From an uncultured Haemophilus sp. (GTDB taxonomy: Bacteria; Pseudomonadota; Gammaproteobacteria; Enterobacterales; Pasteurellaceae), in contig CAJLFU010000005.1 of NCBI GenBank assembly GCA_905205995.1, forward strand, positions 1 to 63,844: a stretch of DNA of 63,844 nt, given 5' to 3'. The position numbers and the translations under genes were made by a program. Numbering within the stretch: position 1 is the first letter of the stretch; the number at the start of each line of letters is the position of its first letter. Of this stretch, positions 36,251-44,402 are shown in pieces. Below the pieces are notes generated by a model that was not told the DNA's origin, did no database searches, and saw only the letters and a program-made list of their open reading frames with translations.

Positions 36251-36715
36251 ATGAAAGCATTGCAACAGGGGGAATTAGACTGTTTATGCGGAATTTATAG
36301 CATAGTAAATGCAGTCTATTTCGTATCAAATAAGAAAATTAAGCGAAAACCATTATTTCACGAGCTACTTTTAGCTTATATGAATAACTGGGGTATTTAT
36401 GATCTACTCACGAGTGGATTGGATCTTCACCAAATGAAGTATTTATTAAATCATACCGCTAAAATACATAAGCAAATAAGAATAGACTACCCTAACATAA
36501 GAAGACACTCAAAAATTCCCTTACTTATATCTTCTCATCTAGAAAGCCAATCTAACTCAATAGTATTATTCTCGACTAACTATCATTGGAGTTTGATAAA
36601 AAGTTACGATAACGAAAAATTAGTTCTTTTTGATAGTTGTGGTACAAATAGCGTAAAAATCTCTGAAATTTTACCTAGTTCACTATTTTTTATCTCTTTC
36701 ATCCCTAAAGAATAA
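36251..36715 (+). CDS. papain-like / C39-like cysteine peptidase candidate
   Basis: 154 residues. The N-terminus MKALQQGELDCLCGIYSIVN has the oxyanion Gln (Q5/Q6) and a Cys-Gly (C13) followed by a Tyr/Ser-rich helix; later NYHWSLI (His112) and LVLFDSCG (Asp128) complete a Cys-His-Asp order as in papain-like folds. No signal peptide, so it acts in the cytoplasm. There is no clear ribosome site before the ATG; the message may be almost leaderless. Its 3' end overlaps the convergent neighbour by 33 nt. Substrate unknown; could be an effector or a maturation protease of the element. Confidence 0.6.
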   Translation: MKALQQGELDCLCGIYSIVNAVYFVSNKKIKRKPLFHELLLAYMNNWGIYDLLTSGLDLHQMKYLLNHTAKIHKQIRIDYPNIRRHSKIPLLISSHLESQSNSIVLFSTNYHWSLIKSYDNEKLVLFDSCGTNSVKISEILPSSLFFISFIPKE

Positions 36716-37105
36716 ATAAGCAAGTAGGATTTCTCGATTCCATTTCTCTTTTTTCAGGGGAACATTTTTATCTAACAACTTAAGTAATTTATCTAAAGTC
36801 ATATTTTCCTCACCTGCATATCTATAGATTTGACGCAATATTCTTAATTTTTCTTTTCTTGCGTGAATATAAATATAATAAGTAATAGCTAAAGATTTTA
36901 CTTCCGCTTGTCTTATCTTTTCTCCTACTATTTCAAAGGCTTTTGCTATCTTCATCTGTCTTCTTGCTATTTTTTCATCAATATCCTCATAAGTATGGAA
37001 TGTAACCGTCTTGGGAAAGCGTTCCTTGATTGATTTCCTTCTACGCTGTTGCTCTTCACAATTTCTCTTTTGCTTTCTTGTTTGTCCAATAAATTTCGTA
37101 CTCAC
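36683..37105 (-). CDS. basic coiled-coil protein of unknown function
   Basis: 140 residues, very rich in Lys/Arg (MSTKFIGQTRKQKRN, EEQQRRRKSIKERF), mainly helical, no membrane segment. The start is GTG with AGGAA 9 nt upstream. Not recognised; the basic N-terminus suggests nucleic-acid binding. It reads away from the palindrome cluster at 37124-37193, divergent from alpA, and overlaps the peptidase gene tail to tail. Confidence 0.65.
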   Translation of the reverse strand: MSTKFIGQTRKQKRNCEEQQRRRKSIKERFPKTVTFHTYEDIDEKIARRQMKIAKAFEIVGEKIRQAEVKSLAITYYIYIHARKEKLRILRQIYRYAGEENMTLDKLLKLLDKNVPLKKEKWNREILLAYLFFRDERDKK

Positions 37106-37123
37106 TTTTCTTCCTTAAATCAA

Positions 37124-37193
37124 CTGACAGTCAGCAATTAAATTAATAAAACTGACAGTCAGTTATTTTAGGCTATTTATAACTGACTGTCAG
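37124..37193. repeat. three palindromes CTGACWGTCAG
   Basis: CTGACAGTCAG at 37124-37134 and 37152-37162 and CTGACTGTCAG at 37183-37193, each a palindrome around one A/T, centre spacing 28 and 31 bp (about three helical turns). They fill the divergent region before alpA and the basic gene. They fit an operator array (for AlpA or another island regulator) or iterons of a small replication origin near rep. Confidence 0.8.
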
Positions 37194-37286
37194 CCAGTTT
37201 AAGAGCTAAAAATAGCTAAATATTCACTTCTGTAAAGGAAACCTCGCAAAGGGTAATTCCGCCTTTTGGTAATAAATGAGGTTTTT

Positions 37287-37529
37287 ATGAAACTAATCAA
37301 ACTAAGCCAAGTAATGGCAAAAACAACGTTATCCAAATCAACTATATACCGACTAATCAAAACATCTGATTTTCCACCACCAAAGAAACTGTCATTGAGA
37401 GCTGTTGCGTGGTTAGAAACGGAAATTGATGAATGGATTGTAAATAGAGGATGTGCATGTAATTCAAGTTCCAATCACTCTATTAGCACGTTACAAGCAT
37501 ATTTATTAAATAATACAACAACTCAATAG
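37287..37529 (+). CDS. AlpA-family regulator
   Basis: 80 residues with a MerR/excisionase-like winged helix: MKLIKLSQVMAKTTLSKSTI, then YRLIKTSDFPPPKKLSLRAV and AWLETEIDEWI. AlpA-type proteins in P4-like islands activate excision or other island genes. The start at 37287 follows GAGG; an in-frame TTG seven codons earlier is not needed. It stands 10 nt before the rep-like gene, forming an alpA-rep operon controlled from the palindrome region. Confidence 0.88.
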   Translation: MKLIKLSQVMAKTTLSKSTIYRLIKTSDFPPPKKLSLRAVAWLETEIDEWIVNRGCACNSSSNHSISTLQAYLLNNTTTQ

Positions 37530-37539
37530 GAAATTAGCT

Positions 37540-38583
37540 ATGAAAAATACCATTCTTGTAAACAGAAATGCTATTTATAGAAAGAATAACTTTATCTGTG
37601 TAGGTACTTTCAAAAAATACCCTATTTATATGGGAATTGATAAGCTATCTTTTGTATCAAAAATAATACCAGCTGAAGAATTCTGGGGTGTATACAAAAA
37701 ATTTGATAAGTTAAAGCAGGTTAGATCTGGAAAATATGAGATATGTAGTATAAAAGTTAAACATTACCGCTGTGGTATAAAAATTACTTCGATGAAAAAT
37801 CCTGATTTTTATCTGCTATTATCTTACGATTTCCCAAGAAAACTTAATGAGCCTAGAGTTAGATTTGAGTTATCTCCACAATATGCAAAAAATAGAGACA
37901 TACCTAATGTGATCAAATGGCTGAAGAAACATATTGGGGTAGAGGTTATTGATATGCTGTTACAAACTAGTAGAGTAACTCGAATCGATCTTACCCTTGA
38001 TGTGCACAGCAAGCGATTTCTAAGAAATTATTACTTCTCTATTCCTAATGCTAGAACAGGGCGGAATTTCTTAGGTAACGAAGATGATTGTAAGAACAAT
38101 TATGCTATTGGTTCTCAACGTTCTAGTTCTTACCTTTTAGTATATGAGAAACTAAAATTTCAAGAAGTTGAAGATGTTTACCAAAATAACCTTATAGTTA
38201 AGAGAGAACATATTAAGCGGAGCATTACTCGCTTAGAATTAAGAATAAAACCGCCATATCAACAACCACTTTTTCTATCGGAGGTTTCAATGCTAGAAAA
38301 CCCATTCAGTAGAATTCTCATTTATAGAAGAAATAAAATCGCCTCTCAATTTAAGGATTTCCTTCCTTATATAAAAGAGGAGAAAAGTATTCCTCTAGCG
38401 GTTAAATCGTATCTACAAGCTAAAGTAGATGATGATACAAAGGTGAATAGAAACTTAAGACTAAAAACGAATAGATGTCTTGAAAAGTGTAAAAGTAAGT
38501 TTATACTCAACATTGATTGGTCAAAATACCCAGATATCATAGACAATTCTATTGGGTATTTCACTCAAACATCTCTGAGATAA
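37540..38583 (+). CDS. Rep_trans-type replication initiator / relaxase candidate
   Basis: 347 residues. Motifs resemble the replication initiation factor family (phage RstA, ICE NicK, MOBT relaxases): TRIDLTLDV (147-155), GSQRSSSYLLVYEK (191-204) and TRLELRI (230-236). This family nicks one strand by a catalytic tyrosine to start rolling-circle replication or transfer. AGGAAA precedes the ATG. Last gene before the right junction, followed by a terminator. Assignment is by motif pattern only. Confidence 0.6.
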   Translation: MKNTILVNRNAIYRKNNFICVGTFKKYPIYMGIDKLSFVSKIIPAEEFWGVYKKFDKLKQVRSGKYEICSIKVKHYRCGIKITSMKNPDFYLLLSYDFPRKLNEPRVRFELSPQYAKNRDIPNVIKWLKKHIGVEVIDMLLQTSRVTRIDLTLDVHSKRFLRNYYFSIPNARTGRNFLGNEDDCKNNYAIGSQRSSSYLLVYEKLKFQEVEDVYQNNLIVKREHIKRSITRLELRIKPPYQQPLFLSEVSMLENPFSRILIYRRNKIASQFKDFLPYIKEEKSIPLAVKSYLQAKVDDDTKVNRNLRLKTNRCLEKCKSKFILNIDWSKYPDIIDNSIGYFTQTSLR

Positions 38584-38600
38584 TTTGCCCCCTCAGCTAT

Positions 38601-38636
38601 AAAAGCTACATAAGTGTAGGTTATTATGTAGCTTTT
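38601..38636 (+). terminator. terminator at the right end of the element
   Basis: AAAAGCTACATAA / TTATGTAGCTTTT, perfect 13-bp arms with a 10-nt loop and a T-run, 17 bp after the rep-like gene. Confidence 0.85.
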
Positions 38637-38680
38637 CATTTCCAAAACGCGCGAACCCTTGCAAATAAACAAACATAGCC

Positions 38681-38725
38681 TTATGCATCAGGCGTATGCT
38701 GCTCGAAATTATCTTGTAAATTCAT
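38681..38725 (-). pseudogene. displaced original mutS start (right attachment repeat)
   Basis: Minus-strand frame MNLQDNFEQHTPDA then stop, matching the MutS N-terminus MIFEENFQQHTPM. It is cut off from the rest of mutS by the element. It shows that integration happened within codons 13-15 of mutS and that the former promoter now lies here (38726-38810). Confidence 0.85.
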
Positions 38726-38809
38726 GACGTTATCCAGTTTAAGTATTTAACTTTTTGTCTAGCAAGTATAGGTTTTACGATAGAAGTAATGTGTTATTTT
38801 AAGCTGATT

Positions 38810-39526
38810 TTAATTTTCTACATCCACACTCAGTACTTCATCTTCTGTTTTTAACAGTGTATAGACATCTTTTAGCATTTCATTATCAATGTTATAGCAT
38901 CGCACTTGCAAGCGAACTTCGCCACTCGCTTGGTCTTTGACTGAGATATTTTCAATGCGGTAATCATGTTTCAATAATAAATCCGTCACTTTACTGATGC
39001 CGTTAGCTGAGCTTAGTTGAATGGCTAAACGAGTACGTTTTTTATAGGTTTTACGACGAACATAACGTTGCACAATCGGGCTGATACGGATGGCGATTAA
39101 AATCATTAAAGTGGCAATAATCGCATCAAAAATAAAGCCTGCACCTGTTGCTACACCAATAGCCGCCGCTGCCCAAATAATGGCAGCTGTGGTTAAGCCT
39201 GAAATGGCATCATTTTTCTTATGTAAAATTACCCCTGCACCTAAGAAACCGATGCCACTGATTACTTGTGCGGCAAGTCGCATAGGGTCAGTTCGAATAT
39301 TATCTGAAACTTGCGCATAATGCTCTGCGGCTTGAATAGAGACAATAGTAAGCACACAAGTCGTCACCGCAATAATTGCACAGGTTTTGACACCAACTGG
39401 TTTATGTTTAAGTTCACGCTCTAAGCCAATAATCCCGCCAAGTACAAGTGCGAGCAGCATTTTCCCTAGGATAAGTAAATAGGCCGTCTGTTCAAGAGCG
39501 GTCGAAAAAAGAAAAGAATTTTCCAT
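38810..39526 (-). CDS. MgtC/SapB-family membrane protein
   Basis: 238 residues. N-terminal ~150 residues have four to five membrane helices with the family signature LGGIIGLERELKHKPVGVKT and GIGFLGAGVILHKK. The C-terminal soluble ACT-like domain is rich in valine. In Salmonella MgtC is needed for growth at low magnesium and in macrophages and inhibits the F-type ATPase; general homologues have less certain roles. Gene next to rimO, divergent. Confidence 0.88.
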   Translation of the reverse strand: MENSFLFSTALEQTAYLLILGKMLLALVLGGIIGLERELKHKPVGVKTCAIIAVTTCVLTIVSIQAAEHYAQVSDNIRTDPMRLAAQVISGIGFLGAGVILHKKNDAISGLTTAAIIWAAAAIGVATGAGFIFDAIIATLMILIAIRISPIVQRYVRRKTYKKRTRLAIQLSSANGISKVTDLLLKHDYRIENISVKDQASGEVRLQVRCYNIDNEMLKDVYTLLKTEDEVLSVDVEN

Positions 39527-39691
39527 GTTAATAATGAATATGAGTAAATAAAAAAACGGGTGTTATTCTACCTGAAAAAAGGACTTTAATGGGCAAATTT
39601 ACAATCAATTTACCTTTAATTTATCGCCTTTCTGCTTGAAATTGAGTAAAATCTAAAGTTTTGAAAGATGATGATAACTGAGAATAAATTT

Positions 39692-41029
39692 ATGCAAAAA
39701 TCAACGCCGAATATTGGCTTTGTAAGTTTAGGGTGTCCCAAAAATTTAGTGGATTCCGAACGTATTCTGACTGAATTACGTACTGACGGGTATAACATTG
39801 TGCCAAGTTATGAAAATGTGGACTTGGTCATTGTGAATACTTGTGGTTTTATTGATAGTGCCGTGCAGGAATCCCTAGAAGCCATTGGAGAGGCGTTGGA
39901 AGAAAACGGACGCGTGATAGTGACTGGCTGCTTGGGTGCGAAAGAAGATCAAATTCGCCAAGTTCACCCGAAAGTATTGGAAGTGAGCGGTCCGCACAGT
40001 TATGAAACAGTAATGGCACAAGTACACAAGTACGTACCGAAACCAGAGCATAATCCTTACACCAGTCTTGTACCAAAACAAGGGGTGAAATTAACACCAA
40101 AACACTATGCTTATTTGAAAATCTCAGAAGGCTGTGATCACCGTTGTACATTCTGTATAATCCCTTCATTACGTGGGGATTTAGAAAGTCGTTCTATTAC
40201 ACAAGTATTGGATGAAGCAAAACGTCTTGCTGATGCGGGAGTAAAGGAATTGTTGGTTGTTTCACAAGATACTTCAGCTTATGCGATGGATACGCAACGT
40301 AAAGAAGGTGGTGTGAAAACCGCTTTCTGGAATGGTATGCCAATTAAAAATGACTTAATGACCTTGTGTAAACAGCTTGGTAAATTAGGCATTTGGGTAC
40401 GTTTACACTACGTTTATCCTTATCCGCACGTGGATGATTTAATTCCATTAATGGCGGAAGGTTTATTGTTACCTTATTTGGATATTCCATTGCAACACGC
40501 GAGTCCAAAAATTTTAAAAGCGATGAAAAGACCAGGAAAAATTGACCGCACTTTAGAGCGTATCAAGCAATGGCGTGAGATTTGTCCAGATTTAACCCTA
40601 CGTTCAACTTTCATTGTAGGTTTCCCGGGTGAAACAGAAGAAGATTTCCAAATGTTATTGGATTTCTTAAAAGAAGCACAACTTGATCGCGTGGGCTGTT
40701 TCAAATTTAGCCCGGTAGAAGGCGCTCCTGCAACTGAAATGGCCGACCAAGTGCCTGAAGATGTAAAAGAAGAACGTTTCCACCGCTTTATGCAGTTACA
40801 ACAAGAAATTTCGGCTGAACGATTAAAACAAAAAATTGGCCAAACGCTTGATGTAATCGTGGATGAAATTGATGACGAAGGTATTATCGGCCGTACTAAA
40901 GCTGATGCGCCAGAAGTTGATGGCTTAGTTTATATTGAAAATCTAAGTGGCACGCCTGTGAAAGTAGGCGAATTTATTAAAGTAACCATCACCCATTCAG
41001 ATGAATATGATCTGTGGGGAACCTGTTAA
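39692..41029 (+). CDS. rimO: ribosomal protein S12 methylthiotransferase RimO
   Basis: 445 residues from the likely start MQKSTPNIG (39692); a longer start at 39668 is possible. N-terminal UPF0004 domain (GFVSLGCPKNLVDSERI, NTCGFIDSA), radical-SAM motif CDHRCTFC and a C-terminal TRAM domain ending DEYDLWGTC. Adds a methylthio group to Asp88 of S12. It precedes the N-glycosyltransferase gene by ~40 bp, the same order as in Actinobacillus pleuropneumoniae. Confidence 0.95.
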   Translation: MQKSTPNIGFVSLGCPKNLVDSERILTELRTDGYNIVPSYENVDLVIVNTCGFIDSAVQESLEAIGEALEENGRVIVTGCLGAKEDQIRQVHPKVLEVSGPHSYETVMAQVHKYVPKPEHNPYTSLVPKQGVKLTPKHYAYLKISEGCDHRCTFCIIPSLRGDLESRSITQVLDEAKRLADAGVKELLVVSQDTSAYAMDTQRKEGGVKTAFWNGMPIKNDLMTLCKQLGKLGIWVRLHYVYPYPHVDDLIPLMAEGLLLPYLDIPLQHASPKILKAMKRPGKIDRTLERIKQWREICPDLTLRSTFIVGFPGETEEDFQMLLDFLKEAQLDRVGCFKFSPVEGAPATEMADQVPEDVKEERFHRFMQLQQEISAERLKQKIGQTLDVIVDEIDDEGIIGRTKADAPEVDGLVYIENLSGTPVKVGEFIKVTITHSDEYDLWGTC

Positions 41030-41068
41030 TTATTAAATTTATTTATTTTTTACCAAAGGAATTTAGAA

Positions 41069-43087
41069 ATGGCAGAAACACAAAAACAACCAAGTGTTAT
41101 CCGTTTTGAACAGGAAGTAGCAGCAAAAAACTATGAAGCCGCTTGCGTCGAATTGTTGGATATTTTAAACAAAATTGATACTAATTTTGGTGGTATAGAA
41201 GGCATTCAAATTGATTATCCTAGTCAATTAAATGATGAATTAGTACAAGAAAAAATTAAGCATTTTTGTACCCGTGTAGCGGTAGCAATGAGTGAGTTAT
41301 TTTCTGATCCTCAATTAGATATTTCTGAAGGTGGTGCACAACGTTTCTTTACTTTACAACGTTGGATTAATATGATTTTTGCATCATCGCCATTTGTAAA
41401 TGCGGATCATGTGTTGCAAGCTTATAATCGCAATCCGGATAAAACCAATTTATCCGATTTCCATTTAGATAATACGAGATCATCATTAATTAAATTCTGT
41501 ATTTTCTACCTGCCAGAATCTAATGTGAATGTTAATCTTGATGCTTTATGGAATTTAGATCCAGAGTTATGCGCATCGCTTTGTTTTGCATTGCAATCAC
41601 CACGTTTTATCGGTACAGAACAATCGTTTTCTAAGCGTGGTACGCTTTTACAATGGTTCCCTGAAAAATTAGCAACGATTGAAAACTTAAATAATGTACC
41701 AAGTGCAATTTCACATGATGTGTATATGCATTGCAGTTACGATACTGCTGAAAATAAACACTGGGTGAAAAAAGCATTAAACCAAGTCATCCGTCGTCAT
41801 TTATTGCAAGGTGGATGGACAGATCGCGATGTCACAAAATTAGGTGAACGTGATGGCAAACCAGTCATGGTCGTATTATTAGAGCATTTCCATTCATCCC
41901 ATTCAATTTACCGTACGCATTCCACTTCAATGATTGCTGCGCGTGAGCGTTTTCATTTAATTGGTGTGGGTAATGAAGCTGTAGATGCAGCAGGCCAAGC
42001 GGTGTTTGATGAATTCCATTTATTAAAAGGTGATAATATTTTTGGTAAATTGAATGAATTAAAAGAGATTTGTGAGAAAAATGGTGCAGCCGTTCTTTAT
42101 ATGCCAAGTATTGGGATGGATTTAACCACTATTTTTGCAAGCAATACACGCCTTGCACCAGTTCAAGTGATTGCTTTAGGCCATCCAGCTACGACACATT
42201 CTGATTTTATTGAATATGTGATTGTAGAAGATGATTATGTTGGTTCTGAAAAATGTTTCAGCGAACAATTATTGCGTTTACCAAAAGATGCTCTGCCTTA
42301 TGTGCCTTCAGCGCTTGCACCGCAACACGTAGAATATCGCTTACGTGAAAATCCTGAAGTCGTAAACATTGGTATTGCTTCTACTACAATGAAGCTTAAC
42401 CCCTATTTCTTGGCAGCATTAAAGGCTATTCGTGATCGTGCTAATGTTAAAGTGCATTTCCACTTTGCATTAGGTCAATCTAGTGGTGTGACTCATCCTT
42501 ATGTTGAGCGTTTTATTAAGTCTTATTTAGGCAATGATGCGACAGCTCATCCACATGCACCTTATGATCAATATCTTCGTATTTTGCATAACTGCGATAT
42601 GATGGTGAATCCATTCCCATTCGGTAATACTAATGGCATTATTGATATGGTGACATTAGGTTTAGTGGGCGTATGTAAAACCGGTGCAGAAGTGCATGAA
42701 CATATTGATGAAGGGTTATTTAAACGTTTAGGTTTACCGGAATGGTTAATTGCAAATACGGTAGATGAATATGTTGAACGTGCAATTCGTTTAGCTGAAA
42801 ACCATCAAGAACGTTTAGAGCTTCGTCATCATATCATTGAGAATAATGGTTTACAAACCTTATTTACTGGTGATCCAAGCCCAATGGGTAAAGTGTTACT
42901 TGAAAAATTTGAGGAATGGAAAGCGGTAAATTTAGCTGAAAAGCCAAAGAAAAAAGCGACTAAATCTGCAACGACAAAAGAGAAGGCCACAAAGTCTACT
43001 ACGACAAAGAAAAGTGCGGTCAAATCTGAAGGTAAATCTGAGCCGAAAAAAACGGTAAAGAAAACCACGAAAAAAGCAGATAAATAA
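41069..43087 (+). CDS. HMW1C-type cytoplasmic N-glycosyltransferase with lysine-rich tail
   Basis: 672 residues. The first ~624 match the HMW1C / A. pleuropneumoniae NGT family (620 residues): HSIYRTHSTSMIAARE, NTRLAPVQVIALGHPATTHS, ENPEVVNIGIASTTMKLNP, NCDMMVNPFPFGNTNGIID and KTGAEVHEHIDEGLFKRLGL. The family adds glucose to Asn in N-X-S/T of adhesins in the cytoplasm (GT41 fold). The last 48 residues are an extra low-complexity tail with 19 lysines, many Thr/Ser/Ala. No adhesin or second glucosyltransferase (agt) gene is adjacent. An uptake signal is embedded in the tail (43014). Confidence 0.92.
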   Translation: MAETQKQPSVIRFEQEVAAKNYEAACVELLDILNKIDTNFGGIEGIQIDYPSQLNDELVQEKIKHFCTRVAVAMSELFSDPQLDISEGGAQRFFTLQRWINMIFASSPFVNADHVLQAYNRNPDKTNLSDFHLDNTRSSLIKFCIFYLPESNVNVNLDALWNLDPELCASLCFALQSPRFIGTEQSFSKRGTLLQWFPEKLATIENLNNVPSAISHDVYMHCSYDTAENKHWVKKALNQVIRRHLLQGGWTDRDVTKLGERDGKPVMVVLLEHFHSSHSIYRTHSTSMIAARERFHLIGVGNEAVDAAGQAVFDEFHLLKGDNIFGKLNELKEICEKNGAAVLYMPSIGMDLTTIFASNTRLAPVQVIALGHPATTHSDFIEYVIVEDDYVGSEKCFSEQLLRLPKDALPYVPSALAPQHVEYRLRENPEVVNIGIASTTMKLNPYFLAALKAIRDRANVKVHFHFALGQSSGVTHPYVERFIKSYLGNDATAHPHAPYDQYLRILHNCDMMVNPFPFGNTNGIIDMVTLGLVGVCKTGAEVHEHIDEGLFKRLGLPEWLIANTVDEYVERAIRLAENHQERLELRHHIIENNGLQTLFTGDPSPMGKVLLEKFEEWKAVNLAEKPKKKATKSATTKEKATKSTTTKKSAVKSEGKSEPKKTVKKTTKKADK

Positions 43088-43092
43088 TCAAT

Positions 43093-43117
43093 AAATCCCC
43101 GAAAGGGGATTTTTTAT
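43093..43117 (+). terminator. terminator after the glycosyltransferase
   Basis: AAATCCCC-GAAA-GGGGATTT with following T-run; GNRA-type loop. Confidence 0.88.
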
Positions 43118-43225
43118 TGAGAAAAATTAAACAAAGTCTCATTTTTTTTAAAAAAACTTGATTTTGTAGCATAAAGCCTGTAATTAATAGACCCATTCAA
43201 CACAACATAAAATAAGGAAAAACTC

Positions 43226-44341
43226 ATGAAAAACGTCGGTTTTATCGGTTGGCGCGGAATGGTCGGTTCCGTATTAATGGATCGTATGGTGCAAGAGCAA
43301 GATTTTGCCAATATTAATCCAGTTTTCTTCACCACTTCTCAAGCAGGTCAAAAAGCCCCTGTGTTTGCAGGAAAAGAGGCAGGTGAGCTTAAAAATGCAT
43401 TCGACATTGAAGAACTTAAAAAATTAGACATTATCGTGACCTGCCAAGGTGGCGACTATACCAATGAAGTCTATCCAAAATTAAAAGCAACAGGTTGGGA
43501 TGGTTATTGGGTTGATGCTGCTTCAGCGCTACGTATGAAAGATGATGCAATTATCGTGCTTGATCCAGTAAACCAACATGTGATTTCTGAAGGCTTGAAA
43601 AAAGGCATTAAAACTTTCGTGGGCGGTAACTGTACCGTGAGCTTAATGTTGATGGCTATCGGTGGTTTATTTGAAAAAGATTTAGTGGAATGGGTATCTG
43701 TCGCAACTTACCAAGCGGCTTCAGGTGCTGGCGCAAAAAATATGCGTGAATTACTTTCACAAATGGGTTTATTAGAACAAGCGGTTTCAAGTGAATTAAA
43801 AGACCCTGCTTCGTCAATTTTAGATATTGAACGTAAAGTGACTGCAGAAATGCGTTCAGATAGCTTCCCAACGGATAACTTTGGTGCGGCATTAGGTGGT
43901 AGCTTAATCCCTTGGATTGACAAACTTCTCCCAGAAACAGGACAAACTAAAGAAGAATGGAAAGGCTATGCAGAAACCAACAAAATCTTAGGTTTAAGCG
44001 ACAATCCAATTCCTGTTGATGGCTTATGCGTACGTATCGGTGCATTACGCTGCCACAGCCAAGCATTCACTATCAAACTGAAAAAAGACTTACCATTAGA
44101 AGAAATTGAACAAATTTTAGCGTCTCACAACGAATGGGTGAAAGTGATTCCAAATGACAAAGAAACTACATTACGTGAATTAACCCCAGCTAAAGTAACA
44201 GGTACATTAAGCGTACCGGTTGGTCGTTTACGTAAATTGGCAATGGGTCCAGAATACTTAGCGGCATTCACTGTAGGTGACCAATTATTATGGGGTGCTG
44301 CAGAGCCAGTTCGCCGTATCTTAAAACAATTGGTGGCATAA
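43226..44341 (+). CDS. asd: aspartate-semialdehyde dehydrogenase
   Basis: 371 residues. N-terminal nucleotide loop GFIGWRGMVGSVLM and active-site cysteine in GGNCTVSLMLMA. Makes aspartate semialdehyde for lysine, threonine, methionine and diaminopimelate. No lysine riboswitch is visible in the ~110 bp before it. AAGGAAAAA precedes the ATG. Confidence 0.96.
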   Translation: MKNVGFIGWRGMVGSVLMDRMVQEQDFANINPVFFTTSQAGQKAPVFAGKEAGELKNAFDIEELKKLDIIVTCQGGDYTNEVYPKLKATGWDGYWVDAASALRMKDDAIIVLDPVNQHVISEGLKKGIKTFVGGNCTVSLMLMAIGGLFEKDLVEWVSVATYQAASGAGAKNMRELLSQMGLLEQAVSSELKDPASSILDIERKVTAEMRSDSFPTDNFGAALGGSLIPWIDKLLPETGQTKEEWKGYAETNKILGLSDNPIPVDGLCVRIGALRCHSQAFTIKLKKDLPLEEIEQILASHNEWVKVIPNDKETTLRELTPAKVTGTLSVPVGRLRKLAMGPEYLAAFTVGDQLLWGAAEPVRRILKQLVA

Positions 44342-44357
44342 GTTCTACTTTCACTAC

Positions 44358-44384
44358 AAGGGGCGTATTCACTACGCCCTTTTC
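44358..44384 (+). terminator. asd terminator
   Basis: GGGCGTA-TTCAC-TACGCCC stem followed by TTTTC. Confidence 0.75.
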
Positions 44385-44402
44385 ATTACTAAAAAAGATA
44401 AT

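Larger units (their letters stand above)
31849..38690. mobile_element. integrative element inserted in the 5' end of mutS
   Basis: About 6.8 kb between two direct repeats of the mutS start. It begins with a tyrosine integrase reading inward and holds, in order: int, an FtsK-like motor, an acidic unknown protein, a GIY-YIG-like protein (these three on the minus strand), a divergent XRE regulator, a peptidase candidate, a basic unknown protein (minus), three palindromes, AlpA and a Rep_trans-type protein. It is AT-richer than the flanks and contains no canonical uptake signal (one near-miss AAGTGCGGA at 36150). No capsid, tail or lysis genes are present, so it is an integrative mobilisable element or a phage satellite rather than a prophage. 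Confidence 0.85.

Noticed and set aside
37124..37193. CRISPR array
   Set aside because: Three short palindromes with unequal spacing and no 21-40 bp repeat; no cas genes.
31849..38690. Complete prophage
   Set aside because: No capsid, portal, terminase, tail or lysis genes.
43118..43225. Lysine riboswitch before asd
   Set aside because: Only ~110 bp and no complex fold or terminator; too short for the L-box.
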